From assembly GCA_021371795.1 (NCBI GenBank), contig JAJFVK010000025.1:1-62002 (forward strand): a DNA stretch of 62,002 bases, given 5' to 3'. A program made the translations under genes and the position numbers. Position 1 is the first letter of the stretch, and every line of letters starts with the position of its first letter. The notes beneath the pieces are model-generated. The model worked only from the letters and a program-made list of their open reading frames with translations, was not told the origin of the DNA and ran no database searches. The stretch comes from Planctomycetaceae bacterium (lineage in GTDB: Bacteria > Planctomycetota > Phycisphaerae > Sedimentisphaerales > UBA12454). Of the stretch, positions 17,440-26,911 are shown piece by piece.

Positions 17440-20400
17440 CTATTCCACTCTTAGTTCGACTACGGTTCCGGATGGAATCGTGTTAATGCTACCTATGGCA
17501 ATATTAGAGTTCGTCCACCTTGCAGATTGGTCACTGCTTATCCCGCCAATATCAACCAAAAGCGTATCACCAGGCTGAATCGGTTGATTGAGCAACAGTT
17601 TGAGCAGATTGCCGTCAACACATGCATACGAAACGCCGCACGTAATATTTGGATATTTAACAATATTTCTCTGTATCATTACGTCCGCGCTGTTACTATC
17701 TATTCTCTGGTCAAACTCAAGATTTAGCGTTTTGGAATCAGTTAGATTATGTTGAACTCCGTTGACTTCAATAATTTCAGGAAGATAAACATTCGCCGTT
17801 TCATATCTAAGCACATTTAAATTAATAGTATTAACTTCAGCGTTTGGTGTGAGGTGAAGGATTATATCCACATACGCAGGCTTGCCCTGAGCACTAGGTG
17901 CCCACTCAACCCAGTCCGTATCAGCCATATTTGCTCCCACAAGGATACCATTCGCAAGATCATTGCCATTGTCGGGCCTGCCGACATAAGGCGGAGTCAG
18001 TGGAGAAATAGTATAGGTAAAACCGCCAGTTCGGCCGTTGACCATGATCTCAGAAATGAAAAACCAATTTGTGGTAACAGCTCCCTTGGCATATACCCTC
18101 AAACGCAAATTCCCACTGCTGTCAGCACATTCGTTTATCTCGGTGCCCCGAAGACCGGCAGACTGATTAGCTATATTGCTCGAACATATAAACTGCGAAA
18201 TTCGTTTCAATTGTGGAACAGCTTCATAAATATCGGCTCGAATATCAAAGCAGTAATAAGTTGAGTTTGAAACATTGCCGGCCTCACAGGCAGTCAGAAA
18301 ATCACTATAATACTGATTTCTGCGACGCATAGAATCAGAACTGCCTATATCATCCTGAACTCCTATCGCAACATCCGGCATAGCACGCCAACTCTCTTTA
18401 AAATTGTCTATATACTGATAAACATGCTCCGGGCTAAGGTCAGGATCGCACCAGTCCGGCCAGTGAGTTTGAAAATAATGTATATCAGGCTTGGATTTCT
18501 TTACTATGCTGTAGGCGTCGTTTCCTTCCCATTCAGGCAAAAGCTGCACGCCGCCATTCGCCAATTTTGAACAGGCCAGAGACCATGTAACCACCAATGT
18601 ATCAGGAGCTGCCTGACGTAATCCACTAACGCCATTGATTATTTCGTCAAAGTAATTTGTAATCGAATCAATCCTGTGCTGTACGAGTTTTTGATAAAGA
18701 GCTGTATTGGTCTTGAAATAATTTGGGCTTACAAAATTCGTAAAGTCCGGGAAATTATTTTCGCCGGTATCGGCTTTAAATATATCCTGATAAGCCTGCG
18801 ATACATCGGCATACACAACCGGAGTTTTAGTAACGCCGTTATAAACAGGGTACATCGGTTCGGCAAATGTGATCGCGTCAAAACCATAAGTATTACAAAG
18901 TCCGACCGCACGCTGCTTCATCCACTGACGATACCCATCGTGTATAAAAGAAATTTGCGAACCACCATTTGACACATTCAGAAATTCCATCAACCATGCT
19001 TCCCAGTCCGATGGCAAAGTGCCATAGATACTACTGGCGAAAAGCATCAGCCCTGCCCCGATACCTCTTTCGTGCAACGCATCTACCATTCCAGCCTTAA
19101 ACGTATCATTGTAAGCCGGTATAATAAACACAGACTCTACCCCATTAACAGAAAGTTCAGAAGCTATGCTTTCAGCACTTCTGCCCTGCATATAAATCGA
19201 ATCCTGTGTAATTTGAACGCCTCTCAACTTATAAAATTGATTCCTGTATGTCTCTTTTGGGATTCTCTGCCAGCCTAAATTTTCTGCTAATGCGGCAAAA
19301 GCCTTAAAGTCAAACCGTATTCCATCAGAATTGCTTTCCAGCCAATTGTGTGCCAGAATCGCAATGTCTTGCATATCGACTTTAGAATCTAAATTATAGT
19401 CTCCTGTCGGAGCGCCTCTAAAAACACTTAGCTCCGAACACATCAGCCAATTTGATGACTGAAATTTGAATTTTATATACCTGGCCGAGATATGATTCTG
19501 CAGAAAATCAAAATACACATTAAGGGAATCGCCGGAAGCGGGAAACGTTGAGAGTTGAGTAACATAGTCAAAAGTCAGGTTATCTTTGGAAGCATATACC
19601 TGCACAAAAACAGGCAGAACAGCGCCCCAGCTTGTCCGCTTCATTATCGTTGCCGCAAAACCATACCTTGCGGAGATATTTTCCCGCAAATCTATTGTAA
19701 TTGAAACATCCTGGGAGGTGCTGTGATAAAATCCAACCTGCGTATCCATTTCAAAGTCAATCTGCGAATCCGTCAGTTCGTGCTTTATGTCTGGATAGCT
19801 CGTAGATGGCGATTCACTTAAAGTATAGGTCTTATTAAGTGATACCAGATCAAGTCCTTTGTTGTACGCCAGCATTTTCACATAAAAGTTTTGCCGGTCC
19901 GTGGTCCTGCTCTCACCCCTCATTCTCTGTGTCGGCGTAATATAAAACCACTCCCACGTTACAATTTTATCAACATATTCTTTATTAATATCAATCTGAA
20001 TCTTTGCATCGCTAAAAGTTTTGGCCGACCAATCCGATTGATTAAAAGTCTCAAGGTCGTTCCAGAACTGAACTCCATTATTATGGCAGGCCACCGCGAG
20101 ATTCCTGAAATACGGAATGATTTGTTCAGGCTGCCTGTTGGTATCGGCACCCATCCCGTCCTGAAACATTAGTATATCAAAATCAACCTGGCTAAGAGTA
20201 TAATTCCACCATGTATAACAAGCCTCTGCTCCTGCATTTATATTATAAACATATGGAGCAGTCGCCACAGGCTTGCCAGGTGTAATGGATTTTAAATGAT
20301 TAATAACCGGATTAAGCAAAGTATTTATTAATTGCGTACGATTTCCGCCCGTTCCCCATGCTGAAAATTGAATTTCCTCTGTCATGTACCAGCCGGAAAA

Positions 20401-20853
20401 AGACGTATGTGGGCTTACCAATGGCAATAGCTCGTCAGCACAGGCGATATCATTCGCGGCAAGAGAGGCTAATATCGTACCATTGCCAATGCTTAACCAC
20501 CATCTTTCATCGCCAACAAGCCCAACAAAACAATTCACATTATAAATATCACAGGCGTTTAGAATCATTATCAGTCCATTATCTGTAACGCTGGTCACAA
20601 ATGACAAAGAACTTGGATAATGAGCTTCACCATCTGCTATTGAGGGCGTAACAATAACAGTATCCAGCCCGGCCCTGCTCATCTGCTCAATTTCCTCGTT
20701 CCAGTCCGCCTGACTGTAACCGGCCATATATGGGCTTATTTGGATAAACGCTCCGCTAAGTGGTTTGGCTATCGCTATCTCGGTTAGTAGCAAAAAACCG
20801 AAAACCATCAACCGAAAAAGATTTTTATATTTTCTAAATATTACCGTTTTCAT
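17440..20853 (-). CDS. Secreted fusion: DUF4434 barrel, discoidin, dockerin-like, second barrel, discoidin and beta domain
   Basis: About 1137 residues. A signal peptide (to about residue 29) is followed by a DUF4434-type barrel (about 35-335, with FSGWYMTEE and FWNDLETF), a discoidin-like domain (about 340-480) and a dockerin-like segment (GDYNLDSKVDMQDIAILAHN, about 483-528). Next comes a second barrel (about 540-900) like the gene at 14967 (FDAITFAEPMYPV, YFQTHWPDW), then a discoidin-like module (VGRPDNGNDLANG, ADTDWVEWAP, about 940-1045) and a C-terminal beta domain (VDGNLLKLLLN). The same barrels occur as separate genes next to it. The ATG at 20853 is preferred to a TTG three codons upstream. 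It is the first gene of the operon and follows a terminator. A bifunctional extracellular glycan-active protein is the best reading. Confidence 0.72.
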   Translation of the reverse strand: MKTVIFRKYKNLFRLMVFGFLLLTEIAIAKPLSGAFIQISPYMAGYSQADWNEEIEQMSRAGLDTVIVTPSIADGEAHYPSSLSFVTSVTDNGLIMILNACDIYNVNCFVGLVGDERWWLSIGNGTILASLAANDIACADELLPLVSPHTSFSGWYMTEEIQFSAWGTGGNRTQLINTLLNPVINHLKSITPGKPVATAPYVYNINAGAEACYTWWNYTLSQVDFDILMFQDGMGADTNRQPEQIIPYFRNLAVACHNNGVQFWNDLETFNQSDWSAKTFSDAKIQIDINKEYVDKIVTWEWFYITPTQRMRGESRTTDRQNFYVKMLAYNKGLDLVSLNKTYTLSESPSTSYPDIKHELTDSQIDFEMDTQVGFYHSTSQDVSITIDLRENISARYGFAATIMKRTSWGAVLPVFVQVYASKDNLTFDYVTQLSTFPASGDSLNVYFDFLQNHISARYIKFKFQSSNWLMCSELSVFRGAPTGDYNLDSKVDMQDIAILAHNWLESNSDGIRFDFKAFAALAENLGWQRIPKETYRNQFYKLRGVQITQDSIYMQGRSAESIASELSVNGVESVFIIPAYNDTFKAGMVDALHERGIGAGLMLFASSIYGTLPSDWEAWLMEFLNVSNGGSQISFIHDGYRQWMKQRAVGLCNTYGFDAITFAEPMYPVYNGVTKTPVVYADVSQAYQDIFKADTGENNFPDFTNFVSPNYFKTNTALYQKLVQHRIDSITNYFDEIINGVSGLRQAAPDTLVVTWSLACSKLANGGVQLLPEWEGNDAYSIVKKSKPDIHYFQTHWPDWCDPDLSPEHVYQYIDNFKESWRAMPDVAIGVQDDIGSSDSMRRRNQYYSDFLTACEAGNVSNSTYYCFDIRADIYEAVPQLKRISQFICSSNIANQSAGLRGTEINECADSSGNLRLRVYAKGAVTTNWFFISEIMVNGRTGGFTYTISPLTPPYVGRPDNGNDLANGILVGANMADTDWVEWAPSAQGKPAYVDIILHLTPNAEVNTINLNVLRYETANVYLPEIIEVNGVQHNLTDSKTLNLEFDQRIDSNSADVMIQRNIVKYPNITCGVSYACVDGNLLKLLLNQPIQPGDTLLVDIGGISSDQSARWTNSNIAIGSINTIPSGTVVELRVE

Positions 20854-20930
20854 TTGTTCCAAATTGTAACAAAAATCCGAGCTTATACCAATTGCGATTT
20901 ACACCCAAATAAAGTCCGCAGACTCGAAAA

Positions 20931-20962
20931 AATTGCCCGCCCCAGAAAAAAGGCGGGCAATT
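20931..20962 (-). terminator. Rho-independent terminator after the 869-residue discoidin/dockerin gene
   Basis: AATTGCCCGCC (20931-20941) pairs with GGCGGGCAATT (20952-20962). Read on the minus strand the stem is followed by TTTTTCGAG. It ends the transcript of 20998-23607 and separates it from the ten-gene operon that starts at 20853. Confidence 0.88.
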
Positions 20963-20997
20963 ATGATCATCTATAAACTGTAAATACAACCAACTGT

Positions 20998-23607
20998 TTA
21001 ATACATCCATTCCAGAGCAAATTTCGCAAAATCTTCGAAGTTAACTATTTGATCATTGCCAACAATATCAGCCGAAAGGCCTTCACCTATTTGCAGCCAC
21101 TGGGCAGACATCATTCTGACATCTCGCATATCCACGACACCATCATCATTAATGTCACCAGTAAATACGTTGAATTTAAATTCTGCAAGATAGAGCCAAT
21201 TAGCAGGATCATCATTCATACAATGCACTTTCAGCTTAACATATCGAGCATTCGTCTGTGGTAAATCAAATGTAGTAGTAAATACCGTCTGTTTGACTGA
21301 ATTGTCGTCAAATACAGCGCCAGTATTCTGGAATGATGTAAAGTTCGTTCCCTCTGCATTTGTGTTGAAAGCAACGTCTAAACCACCAGGAACGCGTACG
21401 CCGCTTGGAGGCGTTGAAGGCCATGCACAATATGTAATAGCAACATTTTTAACCTTTATACTGGATTTCAAATCAAAGGTTATTATAGCATACGCTGGTT
21501 TAGGAGTACCCTGATTCGGAGCCCATTCAACCCAATCGGAATCAGCATAAGCGCCTACGATGATTGGAGTATATGCATTGGTTAAATCACCAAATTTAAG
21601 ACATTGAAGGAAAAAGTCTGTTGCAACGTCACCCTGTGCACCTGTACTACCACCATATACAGGAGTAGTGGAATCAATAACGTAGGTCATCTGCGGTCTG
21701 TTTGTTATAATAATTTCACCAATTGCAAGAGTTCCAACGCCATCCCCGACAATTTCAACCTTTACATACTGACCTGTTTGCTTAGCGAAAGTCATTTTAT
21801 CTGTTCTGCCTCTACCAGCAGTTCCTGTTGCATACCAACCATCCGCATCAGTCACAAGTATCGGGGTACCATAAGTTTCTCCATCATCACTGAAGCTCAG
21901 TTTAACTAATTGAGGTGTGCTAATAACAGTTGTTACTCCACTTATAGTCGCATTACCTGTGATATAATTCATTGAAATATTTGAAAATTCTTTAACTTTG
22001 CCATAGTTGACATACAGAATCGCACTGCCATAATGCTGCAAAGAAGCATTGTCAAAAAATACCCAATCAGTAGTTGTATTGGCATAACTAATTGCACCAT
22101 TCATAAGATTTGTTTGATTCAAATCCTTATGATTGCCAAGTGGTTTAGTAGTCGGATCAATAGTGTAGCGTGGGAAACGTGATTCAGGTGGACGATTAAA
22201 TTCTACCTCAGACAACAAGAACCATTTAGCTGGGTCACTATTAAGGCAATTTATACGCATTTTGACATACCGTACGGATGTAACGTTGACTTCAAGATGA
22301 GTCTTTGCAATGAAGCCTGTTCCTGAGAATGCCTCATAATTTGTCGGAGTCGAAAAACTGATGCCATCGGTGCTGTATGAAATGTCAAAACTGCCTGGAT
22401 ATAGGGAAACTTCAAAACCAGTATGCAGAATATCAATTGTATCAACATCTTTAAGACATTTAAAATCGAAAGTTATGTCAGCATAAGCAGGTCCGCTCGT
22501 TTCACTTGGAGCCCATTCCACCCAATCCTCAGCAAAGCCATCTTCGCCAACGTAAAAACTTCCTTCGAGATATCCATTACACAAATCATTACCTGTATTA
22601 TCACTGCCTGCCCAACTCGCAGTTGGCGTTTCTGCGGATATTACATAAGATGCACCATATTTGCCAAGTATCGGAATAGAAAAATTGCTCGGAAGAATAT
22701 CAATAAAATTCGGGTCAGTACTTGATGCGGTAACTGCAACCGTCTCAACACTGAATGCTGAAGAATTGATATCTACAACAACTTCCCGCCTTATATTCCA
22801 ATTTGAATTTGTGAAAACAATATTAACAGGATTTCCGAATCCAGCACCAAAATTTAGTGTAACATTAGGGACAATGGTAAAATTTACATCCGCAGAAGGC
22901 TGCCGAGTCATAACCATCGACAATTTTACAGTACCACCTGCACATCCATAAGGCCCGTTAACATCAACATCAACAATATCATTAATCGTAAGTACACGAT
23001 CGAACCCTATATCATCGATCCAAAGCTGGGCAGCTTGCGGAATGTTTGCGTCTATAGTATAGTATAATAAAACTCTGCGCATAGAAGTTATGTCCCCATC
23101 ACCATTGAAAGGAGCAATAATTTTATGCCACTGGCCATCGTTGGGGACAGAAACCCAGGTGTCCTTCGCGATATCGTAGCCTTGATCCCAAGTATCTCGC
23201 ACAGCTAAACAACAAGTTTTTATTGCAGAAGACGTTGGCAATTTAATCATTGCCGTTGCAACATTGTATGCACTAACATCAACTGGATTTGCCTGGTCAT
23301 CGTATCTTATTTGCACACCCCACTGTGCGCTGCACGGATCGCCTTCATAACCATTCCTCAAGGGTGTCTCAAGTCTCATAGACTGATTGTCTGCGTATTT
23401 TTCTGTATCATCGGCGTAAACGGACAAATAAGGATTGCCCGGCTCTCCGTGTATCCAAATCCACGTTATATCGCCCGGGTTGCCAGTACCCTCGTCTCCC
23501 GGAACATAAGATTCAAAATCTTCATAAAGAAGGGGCTCCACCGCTGTTGCCCAGCCAGCTAAAACCAAGCTCAACAACATCACAAATACTATTTTGCAAT
23601 CTTTCAT
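20998..23607 (-). CDS. Large secreted glycan-binding protein: CBM-like, three discoidin-like modules, dockerin
   Basis: An 869-residue protein. Residues 1-22 are a signal peptide. Residues about 24-210 are a jelly-roll CBM-like domain (LLYEDFESYVPGDEGTGNPG). A beta-rich linker (about 215-315) is followed by three discoidin-like modules near 318-485, 490-640 and 645-805. Two of these carry the local signature DTDWVEWAP or its variants EDWVEWAPSE and SDWVEWAPNQ. Residues 812-869 form a two-repeat dockerin-like domain (GDINDDGVVDMRDVRMMSAQ, DQIVNFEDFAKFALEW). No catalytic domain is visible, so it is likely a binding or scaffold-attached protein. It has an AGGAGGT site 4 bases before ATG and its own terminator. 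The ligand is unknown. Confidence 0.8.
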   Translation of the reverse strand: MKDCKIVFVMLLSLVLAGWATAVEPLLYEDFESYVPGDEGTGNPGDITWIWIHGEPGNPYLSVYADDTEKYADNQSMRLETPLRNGYEGDPCSAQWGVQIRYDDQANPVDVSAYNVATAMIKLPTSSAIKTCCLAVRDTWDQGYDIAKDTWVSVPNDGQWHKIIAPFNGDGDITSMRRVLLYYTIDANIPQAAQLWIDDIGFDRVLTINDIVDVDVNGPYGCAGGTVKLSMVMTRQPSADVNFTIVPNVTLNFGAGFGNPVNIVFTNSNWNIRREVVVDINSSAFSVETVAVTASSTDPNFIDILPSNFSIPILGKYGASYVISAETPTASWAGSDNTGNDLCNGYLEGSFYVGEDGFAEDWVEWAPSETSGPAYADITFDFKCLKDVDTIDILHTGFEVSLYPGSFDISYSTDGISFSTPTNYEAFSGTGFIAKTHLEVNVTSVRYVKMRINCLNSDPAKWFLLSEVEFNRPPESRFPRYTIDPTTKPLGNHKDLNQTNLMNGAISYANTTTDWVFFDNASLQHYGSAILYVNYGKVKEFSNISMNYITGNATISGVTTVISTPQLVKLSFSDDGETYGTPILVTDADGWYATGTAGRGRTDKMTFAKQTGQYVKVEIVGDGVGTLAIGEIIITNRPQMTYVIDSTTPVYGGSTGAQGDVATDFFLQCLKFGDLTNAYTPIIVGAYADSDWVEWAPNQGTPKPAYAIITFDLKSSIKVKNVAITYCAWPSTPPSGVRVPGGLDVAFNTNAEGTNFTSFQNTGAVFDDNSVKQTVFTTTFDLPQTNARYVKLKVHCMNDDPANWLYLAEFKFNVFTGDINDDGVVDMRDVRMMSAQWLQIGEGLSADIVGNDQIVNFEDFAKFALEWMY

Positions 23608-23665
23608 TACGACCTCCTATTAAAAATGATTTATTTAAAATTTTAATTTATCTTAATAGTTTATA

Positions 23666-24637
23666 TTACTGTCCATCATTTTGAAAATATTGATGATATT
23701 TATATCTTACTTTTCCTCTCTTATTTTGGCCAATGCGAGTCTTATCATCAAATCCTGGTGGTTCTTTTGATGCATGGCCATCAAACCATGCTATATTGCT
23801 GTAGCCCATACCTGTTTTGGGGTTAACCGTGCCATGCCAGCGAGCCTGAACTAATTCATAAGATGGATTACTTGTCGCTGCGGCAATATCATTAACAAAC
23901 GTATAGCTTCCCTCATGACCACCAGGGCCACTTCTGACAGAAAGTTGATAGGGGCTATACATATAATAGCCATCATACGGCATCATCATTGTGTAACTGT
24001 AATCCTGGAAATATAACTTTCTTGAAGGGTTGGGTATTTCTAATACCTTGGATTTACCATGCTCCAAGGCATACATATTATTCGGACCCCACGAATCGTA
24101 TGCAGAACCTTTCGGAACACCTTTCGAACCAAGCCACTGGTACTCATCCCATTGAACCGCCAAACAATTTACTCCATACGAAGCGGCGCCGATCCTGCTT
24201 ACACCAGGCTGTCTAAAATAACTTGAAGCCAAGGCAAACAATTTTTCGCCAAACTTTGCGGCCGTAGGACAGCTATAGAGATTACTTTTCTTGCTTTGAT
24301 TTGTACCTGTATATTTCTCAAGCGAAGCGCCTCTTGCTATCGCCTCAGCACACAAACCAGCCTCGAGAGATTTATCATCTGGATAAGGTTTTGCAGGAAC
24401 ATACCAAAAACTCGGAACTACATAACCATCATGGTCCTCCGACCAAAGCGATGCTGCAAGCGTGATTTGTTTTAAGTTCGTTTTGCAGACCGTACTTCGG
24501 GCCCCTTCTCTGGCTTTATTGAGAGCCGGCATCATAACCGCCAGGAGAATGGCTATAATGGAGATGACCACTAAGAGCTCAACCAGCGTAAAGCCTGACA
24601 CCAACTTCACATTTTTAACACTTCTTTTTTCCATCAT
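23666..24637 (-). CDS. Prepilin-like protein with N-terminal cleavage/methylation motif and H-X9-DG-type C-terminus
   Basis: A 323-residue protein. [20 protein letters not shown] at about 15-34 is a type IV prepilin or pseudopilin signal with the conserved Glu at +5; a prepilin peptidase would cut after Gly15. The globular part contains [20 protein letters not shown] and near the end [12 protein letters not shown], as in the expanded planctomycete family (DUF1559-like). Such proteins are thought to assemble with type II secretion-like machinery, but no secretion genes lie in the window. It is upstream of the 869-residue protein with a 58-base gap, so the two may be cotranscribed. The function is not known beyond the pilin-like fold. 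Confidence 0.85.
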   Translation of the reverse strand: MMEKRSVKNVKLVSGFTLVELLVVISIIAILLAVMMPALNKAREGARSTVCKTNLKQITLAASLWSEDHDGYVVPSFWYVPAKPYPDDKSLEAGLCAEAIARGASLEKYTGTNQSKKSNLYSCPTAAKFGEKLFALASSYFRQPGVSRIGAASYGVNCLAVQWDEYQWLGSKGVPKGSAYDSWGPNNMYALEHGKSKVLEIPNPSRKLYFQDYSYTMMMPYDGYYMYSPYQLSVRSGPGGHEGSYTFVNDIAAATSNPSYELVQARWHGTVNPKTGMGYSNIAWFDGHASKEPPGFDDKTRIGQNKRGKVRYKYHQYFQNDGQ

Positions 24638-24871
24638 TTTACCATCCCTTTCCTTAGTACCTTTTTAGCTTGTGAAAGCCCTATTTTCCGGCATTCCCGC
24701 AAACACAATATAACTCGAATCGGCTCATATATTACCCTGGCGGCACAACGGCTGCCGCACTTACCTCAACGTCCTATCACAATAAGCACAACACAGCACT
24801 TCCACATCCAAATTAGAGGCCTGAATGCATTACACTTATATATATACACATTATAATAACTAAGCATTCTC

Positions 24872-24920
24872 ATACAACACCAATACGATACTATTCCCCA
24901 CCATTTTAGGCACAGTTGCC
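24872..24920. repeat. Dispersed upstream repeat, copy 2
   Basis: Two identical blocks of 24 and 15 bases shared with 4132-4178, in the same order and spacing. It lies 235 bases before the prepilin-like start (minus) and 330 bases before the GH20 start (plus). Confidence 0.65.
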
Positions 24921-25025
24921 TTTTTTCATGGCTTTAATCCTTTCAAAATCGAATTTTAACAACTTTTTTTGCATTTTGAATGGATTTATTTTCGAGGAAC
25001 AGGTCATACCTTTACCTGAATCAGT

Positions 25026-25085
25026 TCATAATCCATCATTTGGGGAATATTGACGCCAACTATATCCCAAAAAAGTATCGCCACT
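25026..25085 (-). pseudogene. Possible C-terminal relic of a prepilin-like gene
   Basis: The minus strand reads LGYSWRQYSPNDGL then stop. This resembles the end of the neighbouring prepilin-like protein ([12 protein letters not shown] then stop) and the general WRxYxPN-like ends of that family. Nothing upstream in frame looks like the rest of the protein. Short and therefore uncertain. Confidence 0.35.
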
Positions 25086-25249
25086 GACAGAATTTATTTT
25101 TGAAACTTTGTTTACAAAAAACTTAGAATTTACTACACTCACTTTAGTATGGAATGGTAAGATTGTGATGATTACAAATATCGTAATCCTATATATTGAT
25201 TGAGAAGACCGCAAGGCATACCTCAAAAACTGTTTTGAGAGAAGGCAAC

Positions 25250-26911
25250 ATGTTCAGTCATATTAAAGTCATTTACGCAAGCATAATTATTGTTTTTCAA
25301 CTTCTATTCGGGTTTGCCCAAGCAGTTAGCCCCCCTGTCATTACAGTTGTTCCCAAACCGGCCTTCATGCAGATGGCACATGGTGAATTTAAATTAAATC
25401 AGGCATGCCGCATCTTGCTTAGGTACGCAGATCCAAATTTGACCGCCAATGCGGAATATTTTAAAACCATCATTGCCAAATCCACAGGCTATAATCTGGA
25501 GATTATCCACCAAACAGATGATATGAATAATGCCATATTGTTTGAACTTTCAACAGAGTTACAGCACCTCGGGCAGGAGGGATATGAACTCAAGGTGACA
25601 AAACGAGGCGTTAGCATAAAAAGCCAGACCACGACAGGGAATTTTTACGCATTGCAGACACTCCGGCAAATGCTGCCGGCCGATATCGAAAGCAAGAAAG
25701 TAATTAAGCGATTATGGACAATACCCTGTTGTCGTATAATTGACAAACCATCTTTCGGCTGGCGAGGCATGCACATGGACGTTTGCAGGCATTTTTTCGA
25801 TAAACAATTCATTTTGAAATATCTGGACACTTTGGCGATTTATAAAATCAATAAATTTCACTGGCATCTGACCGACGATGAAGCATGGCGAATACAAATA
25901 GATAAATATCCCAAACTTACCGAGATCGGGGCATGGAGAGGCCCTGCAAATGATCGGTACGGGGGTTTTTACAGCAAAGAAGATGTTAAAGAAATAATCG
26001 AATACGCCAGGAAGCGATACATCATGATAGTGCCGGAAATCGAAATGCCGGGGCACTGCAATGCCGCAATTTATTCATATCCAGAGCTTTCCTGCAGCGG
26101 AAAGATACATGCTACCGGAGATAACAACAGCATGTCATACTTCTTAAAAGAAGGCAGGTTTGCATTTTGCGCAGGGAAAGAGCAGACTTTTTCATTTCTG
26201 GAAGATGTTTTATCCGAGGTGCAAGATCTTTTCCCAAGCCCTTATATACACATCGGCGGAGATGAAAGACCTGAAGCAGTATGGGATAACTGTGAACTTT
26301 GCCGTAAGCGAATGAAGGATAACGGTATTGACAACGCCGAGAAATTACAGCAGTATTTCATCAGCCGAATAGAACAATATCTGAATTCAAAAGGAAGAAG
26401 ATTGATAGGCTGGGATCAAATCACATCGAAAACCCTGGAGAAAAGTTCTATTGTCATCTCCTATCAGGGAACGGCTCCGGCTATACAATCTGCAAGAACC
26501 GGAAATGATGTGATTTTGGCACCGAATGTCAATTGCTATTTTGACTATTATCAATCCAACTCTCCTGATGAGCCGGAAGCAATCGGTGGGCTTGTAACAT
26601 TGAAAAGCATTTATTCGCTGAATCCAAAACTGTCAAACCTTACGACCAAACAGCAAAAGCATATATTGGGCGCAGAAGCCTGCCTGTGGACAGAATTTAT
26701 TAAAACCGACAAACATGCGGAATATATGACTTTCCCAAGAATTTGCGCCTTGGCTGAAGTTGTCTGGACGCCTGCTAATAAGAGAAACTGGGGTGATTTT
26801 GAAAATCGTATAACAGCACATTATGAACGGTTCGACAGACTCGGAGTAAATTATCGAAGATACCGTAGTAAAAATGTTTTTGAGCCCGAATCTACAACCT
26901 CCGGGTTATGA
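25250..26911 (+). CDS. Secreted GH20 beta-N-acetylhexosaminidase
   Basis: A 553-residue exported enzyme. Residues 1-25 are a signal peptide. Residues about 28-160 form the GH20b alpha/beta domain, and 165-530 the GH20 barrel. The barrel has WRGMHMDVCRHFF, HWHLTDDEAWRIQIDKYPKL, the catalytic Asp-Glu pair in HIGGDERPEAVW (Asp338, Glu339) and the tryptophan-rich end GAEACLWTEFI. GH20 enzymes release terminal beta-GlcNAc or beta-GalNAc by substrate-assisted catalysis. The start at 25250 is chosen because it begins the signal peptide and has GAGAGAAGG upstream; a TTG at 25196 is in frame but has neither. It is divergent from the prepilin-like gene. Together with the AGE-type epimerase it points to amino-sugar use. 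Confidence 0.9.
   Translation: MFSHIKVIYASIIIVFQLLFGFAQAVSPPVITVVPKPAFMQMAHGEFKLNQACRILLRYADPNLTANAEYFKTIIAKSTGYNLEIIHQTDDMNNAILFELSTELQHLGQEGYELKVTKRGVSIKSQTTTGNFYALQTLRQMLPADIESKKVIKRLWTIPCCRIIDKPSFGWRGMHMDVCRHFFDKQFILKYLDTLAIYKINKFHWHLTDDEAWRIQIDKYPKLTEIGAWRGPANDRYGGFYSKEDVKEIIEYARKRYIMIVPEIEMPGHCNAAIYSYPELSCSGKIHATGDNNSMSYFLKEGRFAFCAGKEQTFSFLEDVLSEVQDLFPSPYIHIGGDERPEAVWDNCELCRKRMKDNGIDNAEKLQQYFISRIEQYLNSKGRRLIGWDQITSKTLEKSSIVISYQGTAPAIQSARTGNDVILAPNVNCYFDYYQSNSPDEPEAIGGLVTLKSIYSLNPKLSNLTTKQQKHILGAEACLWTEFIKTDKHAEYMTFPRICALAEVVWTPANKRNWGDFENRITAHYERFDRLGVNYRRYRSKNVFEPESTTSGL

Larger units (their letters stand above)
24638..25249. other. Long divergent intergenic region
   Basis: Separates the prepilin-like gene (minus) from the GH20 gene (plus). 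It carries copy 2 of the dispersed upstream repeat (24872-24920), a GCGGCA/TGCCGC hairpin near 24741 and a possible relic of a prepilin gene end at 25026-25085. Nothing else coding is convincing. Confidence 0.55.

Noticed and set aside
3059-20905. ATACCAATTG-type boxes at 3059 and 20885 as a shared operator
   Set aside because: Only about 10 bases match and similar AT-rich words are expected by chance.
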